From positions 1 to 21,551 of the forward strand of contig JBOGJG010000193.1 in the NCBI GenBank assembly GCA_050747825.1: a stretch of 21,551 nucleotides of DNA. Reading direction: 5' to 3'. Under the pieces are notes generated by a model. The model saw only the letters and a program-made list of their open reading frames with translations. It was not told where the DNA came from and searched no databases. A program made the position numbers and the translations under genes. Shown here in pieces: positions 7,977 through 14,868 of the stretch (positions are counted from its first letter, which is position 1; each line of letters opens with the position of its first letter). The DNA is from JBOGJG01 sp050747825 (GTDB lineage: Bacteria > Acidobacteriota > UBA6911 > RPQK01 > JBOGJG01).

Positions 7977-9212
7977 ATGCTGATCGTTGAATCCTTCAAA
8001 GTCGCTTCCGTCAATTTAGCTCGCCACAAACTGCGTACGGGCCTGACCATGCTGGGTATGATCTTCGGCGTGGCCGCTGTTCTGGCCATGCTGTCGATCG
8101 GCGCCGGAGCGGAAAAGGAAGCTCTTTCCGTCATCCAAAAGATGGGACTGCGAAACATTATCGTCCAGGCCAAGCAGTTCGAGGCCAACGAAATGGCTAT
8201 CCTGCGCCAGGACTCGCCCGGCTTGACGCTGGAGGACGCAAAGGCCCTGCAGGCAGCTCTTCCGGAGGGCAGTATCGTCACGGGCAAAAAAGTGCTCAGG
8301 ACCTACCAGATCGCCTCCTCCTTCGGCAAGTCCGATTCCCGAGTCCTGGGCGTAGGGACACTTTACCCCCGCACCATGAATCTGGATCTTCTGGAAGGCT
8401 CCTTCTTTCTACCCATTGACCAGACTTTGTCTCATCAGGTCTGCGTCCTGGGCACGACCGCCCGGCGCAAGCTTTTCGGCTTGAATGAAGCTATTGGTAA
8501 GCTCATCAAGATCAATCAGGAATGGTTTGCGGTCATCGGTGTGCTCACCGATCAGATGATTGAGCAGACGGAATTTGAAGGCATCAAAATCGAGAACCCC
8601 AATAACGACATTTATATCCCGCTTGAGACGCTGCTGACCAAGTTTGAGTTCAGTCCTATTGATAATGAGCTGGACGAAATCGTCGTGCAGGTGCCGGAAA
8701 GAGCAGAATTGGCCGAGCAGGCCTCCCTGATTTCCGGGATGGTGGCCAGCATGCACCGCAACATCGACGACTTTTCTCTGGTCGTGCCCGAAAAACTACT
8801 GGCGCAAAACCGGCAGACGCAGCGCATTTTCAATATCGTCATGGGAGCTATCGCTTCAATTTCGCTGGTCGTGGGCGGAATCGGCATCATGAACATCATG
8901 CTGGCCTCGGTCCTGGAAAGGACCAACGAGATCGGCCTGCGCCGGGCCCTGGGCGCCCGCCGCCGCGATATCAGCCGCCAGTTCGTCCTGGAAGCAGTCG
9001 CCATCAGCCTCAGCGGAGCCTTGTTGGGGATTGCGCTCGGCTACGGCACCTCTCTGCTGGTGGCCGGCTATTCGGGATGGCCGACCATCGTCACGCCCTA
9101 TTCACTCTTGCTGGGCGTGGGTGTTTCCGCCTCGGTGGGTCTCATCTTCGGCATTTACCCGGCCCGCAAGGCCGCCCGCATCTCCCCCATCGAAGCCCTG
9201 CGCTACGAGTAG
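7977..9212 (+). CDS. MacB/FtsX-type ABC transporter permease without ATPase domain
   Basis: A 411-residue inner-membrane protein with the MacB-type layout. TM1 lies near residues 21-43 (TGLTMLGMIFGVAAVLAMLS). A large periplasmic domain covers about 45-280. The C-terminal FtsX domain has three TM segments, near 285-310, 330-352 and 370-395. Family motifs seen are NIMLASVLERTNEIGLRRALGA and the terminal YPARKAARISPIEALRYE. These mechanotransmission permeases act with a separate LolD/MacB-like ATPase and an adaptor to export peptides, siderophores, lipids or antibiotics. No ATP-binding gene lies anywhere in this window, which is unusual because adaptor, ATPase and permease are normally clustered. 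It is the last gene of the operon. Confidence 0.88.
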   Translation: MLIVESFKVASVNLARHKLRTGLTMLGMIFGVAAVLAMLSIGAGAEKEALSVIQKMGLRNIIVQAKQFEANEMAILRQDSPGLTLEDAKALQAALPEGSIVTGKKVLRTYQIASSFGKSDSRVLGVGTLYPRTMNLDLLEGSFFLPIDQTLSHQVCVLGTTARRKLFGLNEAIGKLIKINQEWFAVIGVLTDQMIEQTEFEGIKIENPNNDIYIPLETLLTKFEFSPIDNELDEIVVQVPERAELAEQASLISGMVASMHRNIDDFSLVVPEKLLAQNRQTQRIFNIVMGAIASISLVVGGIGIMNIMLASVLERTNEIGLRRALGARRRDISRQFVLEAVAISLSGALLGIALGYGTSLLVAGYSGWPTIVTPYSLLLGVGVSASVGLIFGIYPARKAARISPIEALRYE

Positions 9213-9226
9213 CGCTTTCTTTTAGT

Positions 9227-9256
9227 TTGACATATTTATGTCAGCAGAGCATGCTT
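9227..9256 (+). promoter_or_regulatory. vapBC promoter with overlapping palindromic operator
   Basis: A perfect -35 TTGACA (9227-9232) overlaps a perfect palindrome, TGACATA-TT-TATGTCA (9228-9243). An ATGCTT-like -10 lies near 9251-9256. The palindrome is well placed for binding by the ribbon-helix-helix antitoxin encoded 20 bases downstream, the usual autoregulation of vapBC operons. The start codon at 9263 would be at or next to the transcription start, and no RBS is visible. Confidence 0.5.
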
Positions 9257-9262
9257 TGATGT

Positions 9263-9520
9263 ATGAGAACGACTGTTCGGCTTCCCGACGAATTGATGGC
9301 CCAGGCCAAGAAGGTGTCTGCCGAGACAAATCGAACGTTGACTAAGGTCATCGAAGAAGCTTTAAGAGAGTCCTTTGCTCGGCGCCAAAAGGCTGCCAAG
9401 CGCCAAAGAGTCCGGCTGCCGACGTTTTCCGGCAGCGGCTTGCAGCCGGGAGTTGACCTGGAGGACACGGCTTCACTAATTGATTTGATGGAAGCGGCGG
9501 ATGTTTCTGATCGACGTTAA
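9263..9520 (+). CDS. vapB: VapB-type ribbon-helix-helix antitoxin
   Basis: An 85-residue protein. It begins MRTTVRLPDELMAQAKKVSA, a ribbon-helix-helix DNA-binding domain (strand at residues 2-7, helices about 8-22 and 26-43). The C-terminal tail contains RRVRLPTFSGSGLQPGV-like residues (RVRLPTF, GLQPGVDLEDTASLIDLME), typical of antitoxins paired with PIN toxins. The N-terminus should repress the operon at the upstream palindrome, and the tail should block VapC. Its last 20 bases overlap the toxin gene in another frame, which indicates translational coupling. The intact pair suggests a functional module. Confidence 0.85.
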   Translation: MRTTVRLPDELMAQAKKVSAETNRTLTKVIEEALRESFARRQKAAKRQRVRLPTFSGSGLQPGVDLEDTASLIDLMEAADVSDRR

Positions 9521-9929
9521 CGTTCTCGTCTATGCCCATCGAGAGGACGCTGATCAGCACGTAGAGTACCTTCGCTGGATCGAGAGGCTTATCAACTCTG
9601 AGGAAGCCTACGGCGTATCTGAACTGGTGCTAAGCGGATTCCTCAGAATTGTGACACACCCGAAGATCTTCCAGGACCCCAGTCCTCTCAAATTGGCGCT
9701 CAATTTCACTGCCCGGTTCAGGGATCGTCCCAACGCCGTCGCGGTCAATCCTGGAGAACGCCACTGGCGGATCTTTACGCGGCTTTGCCGTGACAGCGGG
9801 GCCAGGGGCAATCTGGTCTCCGACGCCTATCTGGCAGCGCTGGCCATCGAATCGGGCAGTACGTGGATCACGACCGATCGCGACTACGCTCGTTTTTCCG
9901 GTCTGCGGTGGCGTCACCCTTTTAAATAA
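9501..9929 (+). CDS. vapC: VapC-type PIN-domain ribonuclease toxin
   Basis: A 142-residue PIN-domain protein. The acidic metal-binding residues of an active PIN nuclease are present: D5 (FLIDVNVLVYA), E41 (GVSELVLSGFLRIVT), D108 (NLVSDAYLAALAIE) and D126 (WITTDRDYARF). VapC toxins cut tRNA or rRNA at specific sites and are inhibited by VapB. The ATG at 9501 lies inside vapB. The gene ends 4 bp before the stop of the convergent malate synthase gene. Nothing in the sequence suggests decay, unlike the second toxin locus in this window. Confidence 0.87.
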   Translation: MFLIDVNVLVYAHREDADQHVEYLRWIERLINSEEAYGVSELVLSGFLRIVTHPKIFQDPSPLKLALNFTARFRDRPNAVAVNPGERHWRIFTRLCRDSGARGNLVSDAYLAALAIESGSTWITTDRDYARFSGLRWRHPFK

Positions 9930-9933
9930 GTCA

Positions 9934-11595
9934 TCAAAATGCGTCTGCTTCCAAGCCGATCCGGTCAAGGTCGGCACGGGTGTAGGAGCCGAGGCTGCGG
10001 AAGTTCAGCTCGGTGTAGTTCCTGATCCAGCGGCAGGCAAGCTTGAGTGATTTGCGGTATTTCTCGGATGTCCGGGCGTCGGAAACCTCATTCAGGATGC
10101 TCTCCAGTTCCTCCTGAAGCAGCCGCTTCACCAGCGGGAAATCATGCTTTTCGCCGCTGTCATCAGCCCGGGCATGATGGCGGACCCTCTGCGCGATCTG
10201 GGCCACCGAGATGCGAGCGGTGGCCAGGTCTTCCATCAGCGCGGGATGAATTCCCGGCTTTCCGGCCAGGCTATCGATGCCCTTGGCGCCCCGTCCGTTC
10301 AACCAGCCCTCCAGATACTCGAGCAGCGTGCGTGCATTGCGCCGGGTTCCCTCCAGTGTAATTGGCCCTTTGGGCACCTTGATCTCCAGCGGGTAATTGG
10401 CCGGATCAGCCATCTCGGCAGTAGGCTTCCATCCTGAGCCGCGGAGCTCCTTAAAAGGCGCGCCCGCTGCCGTCATATGAAAAATATGCGCCACCCAACC
10501 CCGGATAAAGCCCTGTCTCGCCTCCCACTGCTTGTCGGCCCGAATGGCCGCTGCCGCCGCCTTGTTCACTTCCGGATCCTTGCTGGGAAGCGCCGTGGCC
10601 ATGCCTCCAATCGGAACGCCGCCTCTCTTGAGGCAAACCGCCACCAGGCGCCTGAAGATATTCGATAGAAAATCTGTGGTCTTGATATCCACTCCGAATC
10701 GGTCGGGCCACACGGCCTCAGGATCGGCCATGATGAACTCCAGAATGCTGGCCTTGAAATCCCACCGGGCTGCGTTCAGCCCGGCTCCGTAGGGGCCCAG
10801 GGCATAAAGCATCTCCTCCATTTGAAATGCCGCCGGCAGCGATTCAATCAGGGGGATGGCTCGGATGCTTGCATTTTCGAGATGGCCGAGGCGCTGGCGG
10901 CCGGCGTCGAAAAAATCTTTCCAGAACGCGCACTCTTCCGCTGACTCCAGCTTGGGAAGATAAAAGTAAATCCCCTGTCCACGCTCCACGTGGGCCTTCC
11001 CGGCGTAAAAGAGCGTTAGCGCCGTCCCCAACGTACTGGCCGGAATCGGGGACCCGTCCACTGTGACATCCGGCTCATCCAGGTGCAGCCCCCGCTCGCG
11101 GTGCATGAAAAAGGGAATGTCTCCGCTCTGCAGCTCGTATCGCTTGCCTTTCTCGGGATCGTCATAACTGAACTCACCCCGAATGGCTCTCAGCCGATTC
11201 CAGGCGGCCGTCACGGTGTCGATCAACCGATGCCCGGCGGAGTCTTCATCATCGTCCAGGTCTCCTTCGGCCCGGTTGCCATCCGGACCCGGATTGAGTG
11301 CGTTGATGAACATGCCGGTAACCGACGCCGGACCCGAAATCTCGATGCCGGGCTCCTGAAGATCGGAGGGCAGGGAAGCGACCTTCCAGTCGCCCGTCGT
11401 GGCCTCGCTGGGCGGTAAAGGCGCCGGCAGGCTTCCTTGGTGAGCCTTCTTCAGAACTTCCGCCCGCTTCTGGCGCAGAGCATGGATCCTGGCCGTGAAT
11501 TGGTCGTGTAAGAACGCCAGATACTCTTGAAATTCAGGCGTAAACAGCTCTTCAGCTCCATCTACGGGCGCAAATTGCACCCTCTCCTGCGTCAT
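9934..11595 (-). CDS. aceB: Malate synthase A family protein (divergent)
   Basis: A 553-residue enzyme expected to condense glyoxylate with acetyl-CoA to malate (glyoxylate shunt). The key residues of malate synthases are recognisable: R168 in the RERGLHLDEPDV segment, QGIYFYLPKLES near 207-218, the metal ligands E251 (PLIESLPAAF) and D279 (AARWDF, where relatives have GRWDY), GGMATALPSKD near 330-340, and catalytic-base-type D456 in ALMEDLATARIS. Two parts differ from ordinary AceB. IRGWVAHIFHM replaces the usual DGTWIAHPGL region, and extra residues lie just before the catalytic Asp. AGGAG lies seven bases before the ATG. It follows the PHP hydrolase gene by 52 bp on the same strand. No isocitrate lyase gene is in the window. 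Confidence 0.85.
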   Translation of the reverse strand: MTQERVQFAPVDGAEELFTPEFQEYLAFLHDQFTARIHALRQKRAEVLKKAHQGSLPAPLPPSEATTGDWKVASLPSDLQEPGIEISGPASVTGMFINALNPGPDGNRAEGDLDDDEDSAGHRLIDTVTAAWNRLRAIRGEFSYDDPEKGKRYELQSGDIPFFMHRERGLHLDEPDVTVDGSPIPASTLGTALTLFYAGKAHVERGQGIYFYLPKLESAEECAFWKDFFDAGRQRLGHLENASIRAIPLIESLPAAFQMEEMLYALGPYGAGLNAARWDFKASILEFIMADPEAVWPDRFGVDIKTTDFLSNIFRRLVAVCLKRGGVPIGGMATALPSKDPEVNKAAAAAIRADKQWEARQGFIRGWVAHIFHMTAAGAPFKELRGSGWKPTAEMADPANYPLEIKVPKGPITLEGTRRNARTLLEYLEGWLNGRGAKGIDSLAGKPGIHPALMEDLATARISVAQIAQRVRHHARADDSGEKHDFPLVKRLLQEELESILNEVSDARTSEKYRKSLKLACRWIRNYTELNFRSLGSYTRADLDRIGLEADAF

Positions 11596-11647
11596 TCAGC
11601 ATCTCCTGTCGCTTTGCTCAGCAGTCTGAGCTGCGCTAAAGCGGCGT

Positions 11648-14101
11648 CTAATTCGTCTGCGGCCTCACCAGCAAGGGGTGGCCGAGGGTGTCGCCGTTGG
11701 GTTGAAAGCCGTTCCGGTCGATATCCACGAAGATAGGATTCGTATATGCCAGTGGGTGCATGGTGGACTCCCAACTGCGTCCCCAGCCTTTGCTGAGGTC
11801 CGAGTCGTCACCGGTGGCGACGACGATCAGGTGGGCATCCTGCTGCAGGTCGATCCTGATCTCCTGATCGAAGCGAAGCACACCCTGCTGGAAGAAAGAC
11901 GGATGAGTACGGCGGGTAAAGTTGTATTCCTGGGGCTGGCGCCCGTTCACCAGAACCTGGACTCGATCGATGTCTATCCAGTTCGGAGTCTGCACGCGGA
12001 CGTGAAGATCGACAAACCCCGGAGAAACCACGGTAGACCCGATAGGCAGTCCATCGCCGGTGGTCACTTGGAGGAAAGGACCGTTGGTGATCATCATGCG
12101 GCCGGCTTTGGAGTTGCGAATGATCTCAGTGTGATCGATCGCGCTGGGCTCATCGGTCGAGCTGGGGACATAGCTCCGCCATCCGCCCACGCCGTTGCCG
12201 AAGACACGATGGGCATCGCTGACCGACACGCACCAGACCAGGCGCCCCTGGTTCAGCATTTGCAGCCATCCGAAAGTGCGATTTTCCAGTCTCTGGACCT
12301 GTTCCCCTCGCCTGCGCTCGTACCAGGGATTCAGATTCAAAATCTCGGTGCTCCAGAACTCGCCGGCATCGATTAGCTTCTCAAAGCCGATGAATCCGCC
12401 ATCGGCAACCCCATCCCGGTCTCGATCATTGAAAACTGTGCCCACGATGGGATGATTCGCCTGTACCCAGCGGTCGGCTCCGCCTTCGAAGACATGGCGC
12501 AGCACGATCGCATTGATCCTCGGGTCGAACTCCCAGGTGGGCGCCCCGCCGTCCTGGGCAAAAGGCGTGCGCCGCAGCGGAAAAGAGTTCAAGTGCTGGC
12601 CTGGGCCGGTCAGCTCGATGCCCTGAACGGTTTTAATCAGATCGCTCAAGCCAAGCCGCTCGATATGGGGAGCCCAGTCGTAGATGCGGTTATGCTCCGT
12701 CGTTGGGGCAAACTCAATCTGCTCGGCCGCCAGATTAATGATCCGGTCGTCAGTCTTACAGTAATTGTCGCCGCTGGGGGTGGAATGAGAGTGGTAATCG
12801 GTGCTGACCCAGCCTGACGTGTCTACCGTCCGCCGCAGCGTGGCCCCCACGGACTCTGTCTCTCCCGGAGCGACTTCGATCTCGCGTTCCATCAGGTCAA
12901 ATTCAATCCCGCGGGTGATCCGCAGCAAGTACCGGCCCGGAGCGACCTGCTGCGTGAACCGGCCGTCGTGGGAAAAATACTGGTGATCGGCGCCATGGGC
13001 CCGGAAGGGGGTGCCAAAATCCGGAGTCGGAGTGCCGTCAATTCCGATAAACTGCACCTTGCAGGGAGAGGACCGACCTGATTCGTCCCGGACTTCGAGC
13101 TTGACGGCAGCAGCCACAGGTAGCTCCAGAGGCAACTCGGAGGTCTCATTCTCAGAGACCGTGAACTCTTTGAGGACCTCGTCCCGGCCCGTGTCCGCCA
13201 CCCGAAGCTGGTAGTCCCCCGGCGCAAGATCGAAGGAAAAACGTCCCTGGGCGTCCGGATAGGCGGGAAGCTCCGTCCCCTGAACGGAAACAAACAGGCC
13301 CGCCTGAAGAGCAGCGGAACCCGCTGAATCTTTAGCCGAACCGGAAACCTGTCCGGTAGGGTTCGACAGCCTGGAGATCACGCCGTAGGCGGCCAGGGGT
13401 GAGTCAGCTACAGCAAGAGCCAGCGCGTAGGTGCGCTCTTGGCCAGGCTCAAGGTCAACCTGCGCCTCTAATTCCTGTGTTCCTGCCGGACCCCAGGCAT
13501 AGGCGCGCTTGTCAAAGCGGTCGATGCTGTCTCCGATATGAATGCCGGCAACCTTCCAGTCCTGCGAGAACTGCTTCCCGGCCGGGAGCGGACTAATCTT
13601 CTGAAGGGTTTGCGATTCGTTACGGTAAGTGGAAGTCACCAGGATGTACTGCCAATCGTCTCCCAGGCGATACTCATGGCGCGTATAGAGTCCATCCCCT
13701 TTGGCAGCCGTGCGCACTACTTCAAGGACCGCTGCTCCAGCTTCGGTCTTGGGGATGCGAACATAGGAAACCTCTCCTCCAAGCTGCCCCGGACGAAAGA
13801 CGGTGATCTGATCGTTGTCCGCATCTCTGAGGTCCAGGTCGTATAGACATCCCTGTGTGACAAAGCCGTACTCGGTACTCATGTTGGCCTTGCGTCCGGG
13901 CTGGGCTCCAGAGATCAAGGCCTCGATCCGGCCGTTACGCAGGACAAAATCCCCGATGATGCCGTCGGCTTCCTTGCCTCCCGGCAGCGCTTCGGTGTTG
14001 TGCCGCCCGATTTCTATGACCTCGACCGTCTCTTGATCGGTGCTGATTGCATAGACCAACACCAGTGAAAAACATGTTCCCCAGATCGCTGCACGTTTCA
14101 T
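11648..14101 (-). CDS. Exported CehA/McbA-type PHP-domain metallohydrolase
   Basis: An 817-residue protein with an N-terminal signal sequence (residues 1-20). A mostly beta N-terminal region follows. One or two carboxypeptidase-regulatory-like beta-sandwich repeats lie at about 250-325 and 333-425 (GRFSFDLAPGDYQLRV, GRFTQQVAPGRYLLRI). The C-terminal PHP domain starts near 431. Its metal ligands are visible: H438/H440 (DYHSHSTPSGD), E469/H470 (TTEHN), H550 (NHPIV) and D629/H631 (VSDAHR). Relatives such as CehA and McbA hydrolyse carbaryl ester bonds, but most members have unknown substrates. Residues 559-567 form a DxDxDGxxD calcium-loop-like insert. A G-rich stretch lies two to three bases before the ATG. 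It is probably co-transcribed with the malate synthase. Confidence 0.82.
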   Translation of the reverse strand: MKRAAIWGTCFSLVLVYAISTDQETVEVIEIGRHNTEALPGGKEADGIIGDFVLRNGRIEALISGAQPGRKANMSTEYGFVTQGCLYDLDLRDADNDQITVFRPGQLGGEVSYVRIPKTEAGAAVLEVVRTAAKGDGLYTRHEYRLGDDWQYILVTSTYRNESQTLQKISPLPAGKQFSQDWKVAGIHIGDSIDRFDKRAYAWGPAGTQELEAQVDLEPGQERTYALALAVADSPLAAYGVISRLSNPTGQVSGSAKDSAGSAALQAGLFVSVQGTELPAYPDAQGRFSFDLAPGDYQLRVADTGRDEVLKEFTVSENETSELPLELPVAAAVKLEVRDESGRSSPCKVQFIGIDGTPTPDFGTPFRAHGADHQYFSHDGRFTQQVAPGRYLLRITRGIEFDLMEREIEVAPGETESVGATLRRTVDTSGWVSTDYHSHSTPSGDNYCKTDDRIINLAAEQIEFAPTTEHNRIYDWAPHIERLGLSDLIKTVQGIELTGPGQHLNSFPLRRTPFAQDGGAPTWEFDPRINAIVLRHVFEGGADRWVQANHPIVGTVFNDRDRDGVADGGFIGFEKLIDAGEFWSTEILNLNPWYERRRGEQVQRLENRTFGWLQMLNQGRLVWCVSVSDAHRVFGNGVGGWRSYVPSSTDEPSAIDHTEIIRNSKAGRMMITNGPFLQVTTGDGLPIGSTVVSPGFVDLHVRVQTPNWIDIDRVQVLVNGRQPQEYNFTRRTHPSFFQQGVLRFDQEIRIDLQQDAHLIVVATGDDSDLSKGWGRSWESTMHPLAYTNPIFVDIDRNGFQPNGDTLGHPLLVRPQTN

Positions 14102-14121
14102 GAACCCCCCGTTAATGGATG

Positions 14122-14150
14122 TATCCTACCGTAGGCTACGTAGTGGCACA
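14122..14150 (-). promoter_or_regulatory. Candidate promoter with tandem palindromes upstream of the PHP hydrolase gene
   Basis: On the minus strand TTGTGC, a 17-base spacer and TAGGAT form a plausible -35/-10 pair reading toward the gene at 14101. The spacer holds the palindrome CTACGTAG, and CCTAC-C-GTAGG overlaps the -10. Two adjacent GTAG/CTAC dyads suggest a repressor site, possibly of a BlaI/CopY-like regulator. No regulator gene is nearby. Confidence 0.35.
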
Positions 14151-14181
14151 ATATCTCGATTGATGCTTCAAGATTGCGGCG

Positions 14182-14210
14182 TTAACAGCATAGCAATTAT
14201 GATGATAATT
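14182..14210 (+). promoter_or_regulatory. Antitoxin promoter with palindrome over the -10
   Basis: TTAACA (14182-14187), a 16-base spacer and GATAAT (14204-14209) form a good promoter. It starts transcription near 14216, two bases before the ATG at 14218. The -10 lies inside the perfect palindrome AATTAT-GATG-ATAATT (14195-14210), a likely autoregulatory operator for the ribbon-helix-helix protein encoded next. Confidence 0.5.
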
Positions 14211-14217
14211 TATCCAC

Positions 14218-14451
14218 ATGAAACCTGTGCAGATTATGATGGACGAACGGTTGTTAGCAGAACTGGATGGGCGTGAGGAGGTCCGCAAGTTCGGCCGCTC
14301 CGCCGTTTTTCGGCGCGTCCTTCAAGACTACCTGCGCCGCCGGCAAAAGGAGGATCTGAATGATCAATACCGACGTGCCTACGGTGATTCGCCAGGGCTG
14401 GGATCGGAATTCACGGGCTGGGAGGAAGAGGGAGAATGGCCGAAAGAATAG
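14218..14451 (+). CDS. Ribbon-helix-helix antitoxin of a MazEF-like module (partner toxin broken)
   Basis: A 77-residue protein. The N-terminal ribbon-helix-helix domain has its strand at residues 2-7 (PVQIMM) and helices around RLLAELD and RSAVFRRVLQDYLRRRQ. The acidic C-terminus contains YRRAYGDSPGLGSEF and GWEEEGEWPKE. This form is typically encoded directly before and overlapping a MazF/PemK toxin. The toxin frame indeed starts at 14436 inside this gene, but it is a pseudogene, leaving the antitoxin as an orphan. It may persist as a repressor or as an anti-addiction protein against related MazF toxins. The start is fixed by promoter proximity, and no upstream in-frame alternative was considered better. 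Confidence 0.75.
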   Translation: MKPVQIMMDERLLAELDGREEVRKFGRSAVFRRVLQDYLRRRQKEDLNDQYRRAYGDSPGLGSEFTGWEEEGEWPKE

Positions 14452-14635
14452 CCCGGGGAGAGATCTGGCTTTATTCCTTTAAATCTCCCGACACGTCCGG
14501 TCGTTATCTTGACTCGTCAGCCTGTGATCGAGTTACTCACTAACGGTGATGGTGGCTCCCATCACCTCGACCGTCCGAGGGGCGCCCAGTGAGGTACTGG
14601 TGGGCGTTGAGGAGGGTTTCACGCGGCGTTGTTGA
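14436..14635 (+). pseudogene. MazF/PemK-type toxin pseudogene (two frameshifts, C-terminus lost)
   Basis: Three frames read in turn give a recognisable MazF. The ATG at 14436 starts MAERIARGEIWLYSFKSPD (to about 14493). The +1 frame then gives RPVVILTRQPVIELLT (14494 to about 14541). The next frame gives TVMVAPITSTVRGAPSEVLV and VGVEEGF (from 14543), ending at a TGA at 14633-14635. MazF toxins are about 105-115 residues; the usual end after EEGL (KHxSAVNLDHVQTV) is absent in all frames. Neither shift occurs in a homopolymer run. Intact MazF is a sequence-specific mRNA endoribonuclease. The start overlaps the antitoxin gene by 16 bases, the normal arrangement, so this was once a functional pair. 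Confidence 0.75.
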
Positions 14636-14868
14636 AAATTCATACGCCAGTCGATAAAATAAGGCAATGCCGGCAAGCTTTCGACCTCATTCAGCCAGGT
14701 CAGATGTTTTTAATTCCGCGCGCAATGCAATTTCGAACGATCCAAAGTCTTTGAAATCTGCCGGACAGTTGGTGAATAAGTGGACGAGGGCGAGTTCTGG
14801 AATAAATTTGTCCACTTGGAAAGGGAAGGAGCGTGGAATTTCCCGGGGGACAATAGGAGAGCATTAGG
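14636..14868. other. Intergenic region upstream of the hybrid kinase, with an inverted repeat
   Basis: There are 233 bases without a convincing gene. AAGTGGAC (14778-14785) and GTCCACTT (14810-14817) form a perfect 8-bp inverted repeat around a 24-base spacer. A weak promoter (TTGAAA 14751-14756, AATAAG 14775-14780, spacer 18) would place its -10 against the left arm. AGGAG near 14851 and the start codon at 14869 follow. The repeat could be an operator or an attenuator-like leader structure. Short open frames on both strands here show no family features. Confidence 0.35.

Noticed and set aside
11678..12376. 232-codon plus-strand open frame
   Set aside because: Antisense shadow of the PHP domain of the CehA/McbA-like gene.
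14667..14867. Small plus-strand open frame between the mazF remnant and the kinase, and short minus-strand frames in the same region
   Set aside because: No RBS, no family similarity recognised, and mutually overlapping frames on both strands; more likely noncoding.
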